The notes under the pieces are model-generated. The model made no database searches. It was given only the letters and a program-made list of their open reading frames with translations, and was not told the DNA's origin. Both the position numbers and the translations under genes were made by a program. A stretch of 27,476 nucleotides of DNA, taken from JADGGV01 sp035715725. Lineage in GTDB: Bacteria > Gemmatimonadota > Gemmatimonadetes > Longimicrobiales > RSA9. The stretch covers positions 1 to 27,476 of the forward strand of contig DASTKT010000092.1 of the NCBI GenBank assembly GCA_035715725.1. The letters are read 5' to 3'. Position 1 is the stretch's first letter. Each line of letters opens with the position of its first letter. Positions 17,951 through 25,103 of this stretch are shown here, in pieces.

Positions 17951-18378
17951 GCCTGGCCGCTGCCGGATCGCTCGCGGCGCAGCGCGGCCGGCCGCCGCGC
18001 GAGCCGCTCGCCGTCGTGGCCAACGCCGCCGTTCCCGACCGCGCGCTCTCGCCGGCCCAGGTCCGCCGCATCTTCCTTGCGCGCCAGCGCTTCTGGGCCG
18101 ACGGCTCGCCCGTCGAGCCGGTCAACCTCCCCGCCACCTCGCCCGTGCGCGACACGTTCTCGCGCGCCATCCTCGGCCGCCCGCCCCGCGACCTCGTCGA
18201 GTTCTGGAACGACCTCTACTTCCACGGCATCCAGCCGCCGCCCGTCGTCGACTCCGAGCGCGCCGTCCTCCTCTACGTCGCCCGCACGCCCGGCGCCGTC
18301 GGCTACGTCTCGGAGTCCGCGCTCCCGCCGCCCGCGGAGCGCACGGGGTACCGGACGGTGCTGGTGGTGCGGCCGTAG
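17920..18378 (+). CDS. Small periplasmic PstS-like (PBP-like) protein
   Basis: The 152-residue product has a signal peptide (FGVGALLSLAAAGSLAAQ). Its single domain resembles the small phosphate-binding-protein-like family: 'LAVVANAAVPDRALSPAQVR', 'RIFLARQRFWADGSPVEPVN', 'RDTFSRAILGRPPRDLVEFW' and 'YVARTPGAVGYVSESAL'. The 'L....I.(R)IFLG....W.dG..v.pv' and 'pGaIGYv' elements are the recognisable signature. Full-length PstS is about twice as long, so this is one lobe or a reduced form. It is unlikely to be a conventional ABC binding protein, and no transporter genes are adjacent. Its ATG lies inside the end of the porin gene (31-nt overlap), so the two are translated together. A role as sensor-associated or porin-associated ligand binder is inferred. 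Confidence 0.8.
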   Translation: MVRFGVGALLSLAAAGSLAAQRGRPPREPLAVVANAAVPDRALSPAQVRRIFLARQRFWADGSPVEPVNLPATSPVRDTFSRAILGRPPRDLVEFWNDLYFHGIQPPPVVDSERAVLLYVARTPGAVGYVSESALPPPAERTGYRTVLVVRP

Positions 18379-18468
18379 GGAGGGATCGGCAGGCGGGGCG
18401 GCACGCAGCCGTCCGGGAGGTCACACGGCGGCGGCACGGGCGCGGAACCGCGCGCCACGGCAAGTGCA

Positions 18469-19299
18469 TCACAGGACCGTCACCCGGTCTCCCAGCCGGA
18501 TCGTGCCCCGCCCTTCGTGGATGACGTTCTGCCCGAACAGCACCTTCGAGCCGACCTTGCGGTAGCGCGCGAGCGTGCGCAACGGCTCCTTCCCCGCCAC
18601 CCCCGTCGCCTGGTCCACGGTCGTGACCACGCAGCGCGCGCACGGCTTCACCACATGCAGCCGCACGCCCGCCACCTCGAGGCGCCGCCAGCCGTCCTCG
18701 GCGTGCGGCGCCGTCCCCGCCACCACCAGGCTCGGACGGAAGCGCTCCATCGGCACCGGCGTCGCAAGGCGGCGGTTCAGCTCCGCCAGCGACGCCTCGG
18801 AGAGGAGCAGGATCGGATACCCATCCGGGAACGCGACCCGGTCCGCCGCCCCCGCCACCGCGTAGCGGGGGTCCACCGGCCGGCGCGCGTCCGCGGGGAA
18901 GCGCATCAGCCGGCAGGGCGTGCCCAGCACCTCCGAGAGCCACGCCGCGGCCTCTGGACCCACCGGCGCGGCCTCGACGACGTCGTCCCAGACGCGCACC
19001 GGCGAGCGCGCCGCCGCCGGCTCCTCCAGCGGCACCCGGAGCGGCGCGGCGCCCGGGAAGTCGAGCACGAGCGCGTCGCCTTCGATCCGCGTCCGGAGCA
19101 GCGCCAGGCGGGGAAGCTCGCGCTGCGTGAAGAACTCGCCCGCCGGGTCGGTGACCAGCCAGCGCCGATCCCAGCGAAAGCCGCACGCATCCAGCTCGGC
19201 GGCCTCCAGCGGGATCCCCGCGGCGCCCTTGACCGGGTAGATGCGCAGCCAGCTCACGGTCGGAGCGGCGGTGGGGTCGGGCGGGATCGCGTCGTCCAT
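18469..19299 (-). CDS. MOSC-domain protein (mARC/YcbX-like molybdenum-cofactor protein)
   Basis: The 276-residue protein has the N-terminal MOSC beta-barrel domain ('VSWLRIYPVKGAAGIPLEAA', 'GFRWDRRWLVTDPAG', 'FFTQRELPRLALL') followed by the MOSC domain from about residue 140. The C-terminal part contains 'VVKPCARCVVTTVDQATG' with Cys220 and Cys223, and 'GSKVLFGQNVIHEGRGTIRL'. One of these cysteines is the likely molybdenum ligand. Proteins of this type (mARC, E. coli YcbX) bind molybdenum cofactor and reduce N-hydroxylated compounds with electrons from a ferredoxin-like partner. Many homologues carry their own 2Fe-2S domain; this one does not, so a separate partner is needed. I use ATG 19299, which has CAGGGG a few nt upstream. 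Between its stop and the convergent neighbour is a 90-nt gap with no clear terminator. Confidence 0.9.
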   Translation of the reverse strand: MDDAIPPDPTAAPTVSWLRIYPVKGAAGIPLEAAELDACGFRWDRRWLVTDPAGEFFTQRELPRLALLRTRIEGDALVLDFPGAAPLRVPLEEPAAARSPVRVWDDVVEAAPVGPEAAAWLSEVLGTPCRLMRFPADARRPVDPRYAVAGAADRVAFPDGYPILLLSEASLAELNRRLATPVPMERFRPSLVVAGTAPHAEDGWRRLEVAGVRLHVVKPCARCVVTTVDQATGVAGKEPLRTLARYRKVGSKVLFGQNVIHEGRGTIRLGDRVTVL

Positions 19300-19410
19300 G
19301 GGCCCCTGTCGGCGTGAGGAGGCCCGAAGATGCCCGGCGCGGCGGCGGCGCGGCAAGCCCCGGCGGCATCCCGCTCGCCACCTGCCGTCGGGACAGCCCG
19401 CTCCTCGGCG

Positions 19411-19452
19411 CGCGCGGCCCCGGGCCCGGCCCCGGGCCCGGCGGCCCGCGCG
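19411..19452 (-). terminator. GC-only repeat/hairpin downstream of the radical SAM gene
   Basis: Immediately after the radical SAM stop, the sequence is a run of CCCGGGCCCGGC-type units (two copies) flanked by CGCGCGGCC and GGCCCGCGCG. It can fold into a very stable hairpin and may act as a terminator without a T-tract. The 153-nt gap to the MOSC gene holds nothing else recognisable. Confidence 0.35.
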
Positions 19453-20586
19453 TCACCCGCCGTCGAACAGCCCGAGCTGACCGCGAGGGTCGGGCCGACG
19501 GAACGCCGCCGTCGACAGCTCCGTCAGCCGATGCTCCAACCCGGCCTTCCGGCGGGCCGCCTCGAAGAGCTGCTTGAGCTGGTCGGCGTACGCGCCGCCG
19601 CCCCGCATCCGCTCGTGCCAGCGCGACTCGTAGAGCTGCCCGCCCCGCGCATCGCGCAGCCGGCCGAGGATCTTCTCCTTCCGGTCCGGCATGTGCTGGT
19701 CGAGCCACCCCTCGAACAGGTCCTTGACCCCGTACGGCAGGCGCAGCAGGACGTACCCCGCCGTCCTCGCCCCCGCGTCCGCGGCCGCGCGCAGGATCGC
19801 CGGCATCTCCTCGTCGGTCAGCCCCGGGATGACCGGCGCGACGAGCGCCCCCACCGGAACGCCCGCCTTCGCCAGCGTCTCGACCGCCGCCAGGCGCCGC
19901 GCCGGCGTGGCCGCGCGCGGCTCCATGATCCGCTGCAGCTCCGGTCGCAGCGAGGTCAGCGACACGTGCACCGCCGCGGCGCCGAACGACGCCAGCTCCG
20001 CCAGCAGGTCGACGTCCCGCGTCACCAGGTGGCTCTTCGTGACGATCCCCACCGGGTTGCGGAACTCCGCAAGCACCTCCAGCACCCGGCGCGTGATGCG
20101 CAGCCGCCGCTCCACCGGCTGGTACGGGTCCGTCACCCCGGACAGCGCGATGAAGCGCGGCTCCCACGACGGCTTCATCAGCTCCGCCCGCAGCAGCTCG
20201 GCCGCGTCGGGCTTCGCCAGGATCTTCGTCTCGAAGTCCAGCCCGAGCGAGAACCCGAGGTACTCGTGGAACGGCCGCGCGAAGCAGTAGATGCAGCCGT
20301 GCTCGCACCCGCGGTACGGGTTCACGCTCGTCTCGAAACCCACGTCCGGGCTGTCGTTCCGCGCGATGATCGTGCGCGTCGCATCCCGGAGCACCTGCGT
20401 CTGCGGCGCCGGGTCGTCCGGATCCCGCGCCTCCGCGTCCGGCATGTACGCAATGCGCTCGAAGCGGTTCGGCGGGTTCTCCACCGCTCCCCGCCCGCGG
20501 ATCGGGACGAGGCCGCCGGGCGGCACCGCGCCGGAAGGTCCGGCCGGGCCGCCCGCCCCGCGCCCGAACTCCCCCACCCCGCTCAC
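19453..20586 (-). CDS. PA0069-family radical SAM protein
   Basis: The 377-residue protein has the radical SAM cluster motif C94-x3-C98-x2-C101 in 'YRGCEHGCIYCFARPFHEYL', preceded by the family hallmark 'RGRGAVENPPNRFE' (about 30-43). The remaining half-barrel elements ('ALSGVTDPYQPVERRLRITR', 'GIVTKSHLVTRDVDLLAEL', 'RIMEPRAATPARRLAAVETL') match the SplB-related PA0069 group, whose reaction is unknown. It should bind a 4Fe-4S cluster and S-adenosylmethionine. The hallmark lies before the first ATG (MPDAEARD), so the start must be upstream. GTG at 20586 overlaps the aldo/keto reductase stop as GTGA and gives translational coupling. GTG 20577 is an alternative. The C-terminus ends in 'GQLGLFDGG', which is also usual. 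Confidence 0.9.
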   Translation of the reverse strand: MSGVGEFGRGAGGPAGPSGAVPPGGLVPIRGRGAVENPPNRFERIAYMPDAEARDPDDPAPQTQVLRDATRTIIARNDSPDVGFETSVNPYRGCEHGCIYCFARPFHEYLGFSLGLDFETKILAKPDAAELLRAELMKPSWEPRFIALSGVTDPYQPVERRLRITRRVLEVLAEFRNPVGIVTKSHLVTRDVDLLAELASFGAAAVHVSLTSLRPELQRIMEPRAATPARRLAAVETLAKAGVPVGALVAPVIPGLTDEEMPAILRAAADAGARTAGYVLLRLPYGVKDLFEGWLDQHMPDRKEKILGRLRDARGGQLYESRWHERMRGGGAYADQLKQLFEAARRKAGLEHRLTELSTAAFRRPDPRGQLGLFDGG

Positions 20587-21395
20587 GCCGCCCCCGCCAG
20601 CCGCGCCACCAGCTCGCGCTCCCGCTCGCCGAGCCACGGCGGATCCCCCGCCGCCGCGTTCGCCGCCATGTGCTCCGGGCTCGACGTCGCCGGGATCGCC
20701 ACGTGGCACCGCCGATCGCTCAGGATCCACTTCAGCAGCGCCTGCGACCACGTCCGCACCCCGAACTCCGCCAGCGGCGCGAGCGCGTCGGGGGACGGCT
20801 CCCGCCGCAGCAGCCCACCCTCGCCGAACGGCCGCATCACGACGACGCCCAGCCCCAGCTCCGCCGCGAGCGGGAGGATCTCCCGCTCCACCTCCCGCTC
20901 CTCCGGGTTGTATGGCACCTGGACCGCGTCGATCCGCCCGGTCTCCATGACGCGCCGCAGCTCCCCGAACGCGCTCGGCGCGTAGTGCGTCGCTCCCACG
21001 GCCCGCACCACGCCCCGATCCCGCAGCTCCTCCAGCAGCGCCAGCTGCTCCGGCCAGGCGACGAGGTTGTGCACCTGGTACACGTCGACCCGGCCGCCGA
21101 ACCAGCGCAGCGCCCGCTCCACCTGCCGCCGCCCCTCGGCCGCGCTCGATGCCCACACCTTCGTGGCGACGATGGCCGCCTCCCGCCGCCCCTCGAGCGC
21201 CCGCGCGAGCACCCGCTCCGCCTCCCCGTACATCGGCGACGTATCGAAGAACCGCGCCCCTCGCTCGAGCGCGACGTCCACGACCCGCCTCGCCGCCGCC
21301 TCCCCCGCGGCGCCCCGCACGTCGAACACCCGCCACGTGCCGAGCCCCACCACCGGCACGCCGAACCCCGCACGCCCCAGCTTCCGAAGCTCCAC
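20583..21395 (-). CDS. Aldo/keto reductase
   Basis: The 270-residue protein is a TIM-barrel NADPH-dependent aldo/keto reductase. The catalytic tetrad is visible: Asp51 and Tyr56 in 'FFDTSPMYGEAE', Lys79 in 'AIVATKVWA' and His109 in 'DVYQVHNLVAW'. The C-terminal 'WILSDRRCHVAIPATSSPEH' matches the cofactor-binding loop. It is shorter than the usual 300-330 residues, like other small bacterial members. These enzymes reduce carbonyls to alcohols; the substrate is unknown. The start is GTG at 21395 with a GGGGG-type ribosome site upstream, and no better ATG exists. It overlaps the radical SAM gene by 4 nt. It is separated from dnaE2 by a 125-nt gap that is mostly a repeat element. Confidence 0.9.
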   Translation of the reverse strand: MELRKLGRAGFGVPVVGLGTWRVFDVRGAAGEAAARRVVDVALERGARFFDTSPMYGEAERVLARALEGRREAAIVATKVWASSAAEGRRQVERALRWFGGRVDVYQVHNLVAWPEQLALLEELRDRGVVRAVGATHYAPSAFGELRRVMETGRIDAVQVPYNPEEREVEREILPLAAELGLGVVVMRPFGEGGLLRREPSPDALAPLAEFGVRTWSQALLKWILSDRRCHVAIPATSSPEHMAANAAAGDPPWLGERERELVARLAGAA

Positions 21396-21437
21396 CCGCC
21401 ACCCCCTTTCGTTCCCGGCACCTCGGCGGCGCCGGCC

Positions 21438-21522
21438 GAGGGGGAGAGTGCGGGAGTGGAGGAAACAGCGCTCACCCGCTCACCCGCTCGCCCACTCCGC
21501 CGTCGCCCCCGCTCTCCCCCTC
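21438..21522. repeat. Palindromic repeat element abutting the dnaE2 stop
   Basis: Perfect 11-bp arms, GAGGGGGAGAG (21438-21448) and CTCTCCCCCTC (21512-21522), bound an 85-bp element. The right arm covers part of the dnaE2 stop codon. Inner arms GGAGTGG/CCACTCC extend the pairing. Its reverse complement shares a run of about 26 nt (GGCGGAGTGGG and following) and a CTCCACTCCC block with the element inside imuB. It could serve as dnaE2's terminator. Confidence 0.75.
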
Positions 21523-24500
21523 AATGAAAGTCGTGCGACCGGAACGTGATCTCCCGTGTGTCCAGGTTCCGGAAGCGCCGCCCCACCACGCTGATCATCC
21601 GCTCCTCCCGTTCGACCACGCCCTCCACGACCAGGAACGGCGCGAACTTCACCACCTCCCGGTTGCGCTCGTACGTCCGCGCCGGCACGATGACGTTGAG
21701 AAAGCCGAACTCGTCCTCCATCAGCACGAACACCGTCCCCTTCGCCGTCTCCGGGTGCTGCCGGGCGACGACGAGCCCCGCCACCATCACGCGCTCGCCG
21801 TCCACCGCCCCCTCCAGCCCCCGGCTCGACAGCGCCCCCACCGCCTCCAGCCGCGCCCGCACGTGCTCCATCGGGTGCCCGCGCACGCTGATCCCCGTCG
21901 CCAGGTAGTCCAGGAAGATCAGTTCGTCCCCCTCCAACTCCCGCGGGTCGAACGGGAGACGGTGCGCCGGCGCCAGCGGCAGATCGTCCCCCGCCGCGCG
22001 CAGCGCCTCCCACGCCGCCCGGCGCCGCCCCGGCTCGAACGCCTCGAACGCCCCCGCCCGCGCCAGGTGCAGCGCCTCCGCGCGCGAGAGCCCCGCCCGC
22101 CGCACCACGTCCTCGATGCTCGTGAACCGCCCCTCCGCCCGCGCCGCCTGCAGCGCGAGCCGCGCCTTCTCGCCCAGCCCGCGAATGTGACGCCAGCCGA
22201 TGCGCAGCACCGGCTCCGCGCCCGGGCGCGGGCCCGGGCCCGCGCCCGTGAACGTGTCCGTGAACGTGTCCGTGAACGTGTCCGCGCCCGGGCCCGCCGC
22301 CTCCACCGTGCAATCCCATTCCCCGTCCCTCAGGCACGGCCCCCACACCGTCACCCCGTGCCGGCGAGCGTCGTGCACCAGCGTCGCCGGCGGGTAGAAC
22401 CCCATCGGCCACGCGTTCAGCAGGCCGAGGAAGAACTCCGCCGGGAAGTGGGCCTTCAGGTACGCCGTCGCGTAGGCGATGAGCGCGAAGCTCCAGGAGT
22501 GGGACTCGGGGAAGCCGTAGTTCGCGAAGGAGCGCAGGTCGTCCACGATCCCGGCGGCGGCCTCGGCGGACAACCCGGTCCGCTCCGCGATCCGCAGCCG
22601 CAGCCGGTCCAGCACCGCCTCCAGCTTCGCGATCTTGCGGTAGTGTCCCATGGCCCGGCGCAGCTCGTCGGCCTCCGCCGCCGAGAAGCCGCCCAGCGCC
22701 ATGGAGATCGCCATCGCCTGCTCCTGGAAGATCGGGATCCCGTACGTCCGGCGCAGGATCGGCTGCAGCAGCGGGTGCGCGTACGTGACCTCCTCGAGCC
22801 CGCGCCGGCGGCGCGTGTACGGCCGCACGAACTTCGCCTGGATCGGCCCCGGCCGGATCAGCGCCACCTGCACCACGATGTCGTAGAGCCGCTCCGGCCG
22901 CGTCTGCAGGATCGACTGGATCTGCGCCCGGCTCTCGATCTGGAACGTCCCCACCGTGTCGCCGGCGGCGATCATCTCGAACGTCTTCGGGTCGTCCGTC
23001 GGCAACTGGTACAGCTCCAGCCGCTCCCCCGTCCGCTTCCCGATCGCGTCGAACGCCAGGTGCACCGCCGACAGCCCGCCCAGCCCCAGGAAGTCGAATT
23101 TCGGCACCCCCGCCGAGTCGAGGTCGTCCTTGTCGAACTGCAGGATCGTCCGGCCCATCGTCGTCTCCTCGATGGGCATGAACTCCCCCAGCGGCTCCGA
23201 CGACAGCACGAAGCCCCCCGGGTGCGTCGAGCGCAGCCGCGGCACCCCGTCCAGCGCCCGCATCGCCGAGAGCAGCGCCTTCCCCCGCGGCACCGTGAGA
23301 TCCAGCGCCACCGTCGCCGCCAGCCCCTCCTCCAGCAGCTCCGCCCCCCTCGACGGCGATTGGCCGTGCACGCGCTTCGACAGCGCGAACGCCACCTCCG
23401 CCGGGTAGCCCAGCGCCCGCATCACGTCCTGCAACGCCGAGGGCGCGTGGTACTCCTGCGTCACCGCCGTGATCGCCGCGTGCGACCGGGTGTAGCGGGA
23501 GTACATGTAATCCAGCACCTCTTCCCGCCGGTGCATCTCGAAGTCCACGTCGATGTCCGGCGCCTCCGTCCGCCCGTCCGTCCGCACCTCCGACAGGAAG
23601 CGCTCGAAGAGCAGCCCGTGCTTCACCGGGTCCACCGCCGTGATCCCCAGGCAGTACGCCGCCGCCGAGTTCGCCGCGCTCCCCCGCCCCTGGCACAGGA
23701 TCCCCTGCCGCCGCGCGAAGCTCACCGCGTCGTGCATGACCAGGAAGAACCCCGCGAAGCCCAGCCGCCCGATCACCCCCAGCTCGTGGTCGAGCTGCGC
23801 CGTCTGCCGCTCGTCCAGCTCCCCCCACCGCTCCCGCGCCCCCCGAAAGCACAGCTCCCGCAGCCAGCGGTCGTCGTCGTACCCCGCCGGCACCGGGTAC
23901 TTCGGCAGCGGCGGCCGCAGCCACTCCAGCCGGAAATCGCAGTCCAGCGCGATCTCGTGCGCCGCCTCCAGCCCCGCCTCCCGCCCCGCCCACAGCCGCG
24001 CCATCTCCTCCGGCCCCTTCAGCCGCCACTCCCCGTTCGGCAGCAGGAGCCCCCACGACGCCGCCGTGTCTACGTCCACCCCCGCCCGGTTCGCCGTGAG
24101 CAGGTCATGCACCAGCCGACCGCTCCCGTCCAGGTAGCGCGGGTCGTTCGCCGCCACCCACGGCACCCCCGCCCGCTCCGCCAGGGCGACGAGCGCCGCC
24201 GCCAGCGCCGCCTCCTCCCCCGACACCCGGTGCAGTTGAACCTCCACCGCCACCCGTCCCGGGAAGACCGCCTTCCACCGCTCCAGCACGAACGCCGCCT
24301 CCTCCGGCCGCCGCTGCCGCATCAGCGACGCGATCTCCCCCGACGCCGGCCCCGTCAGCGCCCACACCCCCGCCGATCGCGCCTCCAGCTCCGCCCACGT
24401 CAGGGTCGGCTCTCCCCGCGCCCGCTCCGCACCCATCCAGCCGTCCGGGCGTTCTCCGGTCGCCGGGGCTTTCCGGGTTCGCCGCGGCCGCCCCGGCGAT

Positions 24501-25099
24501 GGGGCGGTGGGGCGCGTTGCCGGGCGTGCGTCGCCCCGGCTCCACGGGTTCACGCTGGGGTCGTCGCGCCCGACCTGGCGAGCGGGGGGTGGGGGGCGTT
24601 GCGGGGCGTGCGCGTCAGACGCTTCGCGGGGTGCTTCGACACCCGGCGCAGGCGGCCTCCTCTGCGAACCGGGAGCTTCAAACGCCCGGCCCCGAGCCAC
24701 CCCCCACCCCCCCACCGCCAGGTCGGATGCCGCCGAACCCTCGGGCCCCGCACCCTCCGCGGACGCCCACGATCGATCGTCCACCACCCGCCCCTCCAGC
24801 CGCCCCACCCGCGCCCGCGTGACCAGTGCCGCCAGGTTGCGGTACCCCTCCGCGTCCCGCGCCAGCAGTGCCGTCGCGTGCCCGTCCACGACCAGCTCCG
24901 CCCCCACCACCGCCCGGATCCCCTGCCGCTCCGCCTCCAGCGCGAAGCGAATGATCCCGCCGAGATCCGCCCCGTCCGTCAGTCCCAGCGCCGGGTAGCC
25001 CAGCGCAGCCGCCCGCTTCACCAGCGCCTCGGGGGAAATCACGCCGCCGCCGAAGGAAAATGCGCTGTGACAGCGCAGCTCCACGTACCTGGACCGCAT
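21521..25099 (-). CDS. dnaE2: Error-prone DNA polymerase III alpha subunit DnaE2 (ImuC) with insertions
   Basis: This is the C-family polymerase of the SOS mutasome, which with ImuA/ImuB copies damaged DNA inaccurately. The order is a PHP domain ('YVELRCHSAFSFGGGVISPE'), the palm with Asp515 and Asp517 in 'APDIDVDFEMHRREE', fingers ('LGLGGLSAVHLAFDAIGKRT', 'FQIESRAQIQSILQTRPE'), a tandem HhH region ('HIRGLGEKARLALQAARAEG') and a C-terminal OB domain ('VMVAGLVVARQHPETAKGTV'). At 1192 residues it is about 100-150 longer than usual. The excess is mainly a Pro/Arg/Ala-rich insert in the PHP domain (about 105-228) and a short DTFT-repeat insert (about 933-960). No stop interrupts either. ATG 25099 lies 4 nt after the imuB stop and follows GAGG, so it is the last gene of the imu operon. 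Catalytic residues are intact, so I expect it to be active. Confidence 0.95.
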   Translation of the reverse strand: MRSRYVELRCHSAFSFGGGVISPEALVKRAAALGYPALGLTDGADLGGIIRFALEAERQGIRAVVGAELVVDGHATALLARDAEGYRNLAALVTRARVGRLEGRVVDDRSWASAEGAGPEGSAASDLAVGGWGVARGRAFEAPGSQRRPPAPGVEAPREASDAHAPQRPPPPARQVGRDDPSVNPWSRGDARPATRPTAPSPGRPRRTRKAPATGERPDGWMGAERARGEPTLTWAELEARSAGVWALTGPASGEIASLMRQRRPEEAAFVLERWKAVFPGRVAVEVQLHRVSGEEAALAAALVALAERAGVPWVAANDPRYLDGSGRLVHDLLTANRAGVDVDTAASWGLLLPNGEWRLKGPEEMARLWAGREAGLEAAHEIALDCDFRLEWLRPPLPKYPVPAGYDDDRWLRELCFRGARERWGELDERQTAQLDHELGVIGRLGFAGFFLVMHDAVSFARRQGILCQGRGSAANSAAAYCLGITAVDPVKHGLLFERFLSEVRTDGRTEAPDIDVDFEMHRREEVLDYMYSRYTRSHAAITAVTQEYHAPSALQDVMRALGYPAEVAFALSKRVHGQSPSRGAELLEEGLAATVALDLTVPRGKALLSAMRALDGVPRLRSTHPGGFVLSSEPLGEFMPIEETTMGRTILQFDKDDLDSAGVPKFDFLGLGGLSAVHLAFDAIGKRTGERLELYQLPTDDPKTFEMIAAGDTVGTFQIESRAQIQSILQTRPERLYDIVVQVALIRPGPIQAKFVRPYTRRRRGLEEVTYAHPLLQPILRRTYGIPIFQEQAMAISMALGGFSAAEADELRRAMGHYRKIAKLEAVLDRLRLRIAERTGLSAEAAAGIVDDLRSFANYGFPESHSWSFALIAYATAYLKAHFPAEFFLGLLNAWPMGFYPPATLVHDARRHGVTVWGPCLRDGEWDCTVEAAGPGADTFTDTFTDTFTGAGPGPRPGAEPVLRIGWRHIRGLGEKARLALQAARAEGRFTSIEDVVRRAGLSRAEALHLARAGAFEAFEPGRRRAAWEALRAAGDDLPLAPAHRLPFDPRELEGDELIFLDYLATGISVRGHPMEHVRARLEAVGALSSRGLEGAVDGERVMVAGLVVARQHPETAKGTVFVLMEDEFGFLNVIVPARTYERNREVVKFAPFLVVEGVVEREERMISVVGRRFRNLDTREITFRSHDFH
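22223..22283. repeat. 26-bp perfect palindrome plus three 12-bp tandem repeats inside dnaE2
   Basis: 22223-22248 is a perfect 26-bp palindrome made only of G and C, centred on CCC|GGG. Three exact copies of GTGAACGTGTCC follow at 22248-22283, then another GCGCCCGGGCCC block. It is read through in frame as 'DTFTDTFTDTFT' and 'GPGPRPG'. Confidence 0.85.
24416..24787. repeat. Repeat-derived insert in the dnaE2 PHP domain
   Basis: The segment encodes residues about 105-228, between 'VTRARVGRLEGR' and 'PTLTWAELEARS', which are near neighbours in ordinary DnaE2. It contains 9-bp perfect arms CGACCTGGC (24571-24579) and GCCAGGTCG (24717-24725), each followed inward by long G-run or C-run stretches that also pair. 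A block of about 30 nt is present twice (24501-24530 and 24584-24612, GTTGCCGGGCGTGCG-like). The limits are approximate. Confidence 0.65.
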
Positions 25100-25103
25100 C
25101 GCC

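Noticed and set aside
22248..22283. Possible CRISPR-like array
   Set aside because: The three 12-bp units are directly adjacent with no spacers and lie within a coding frame.
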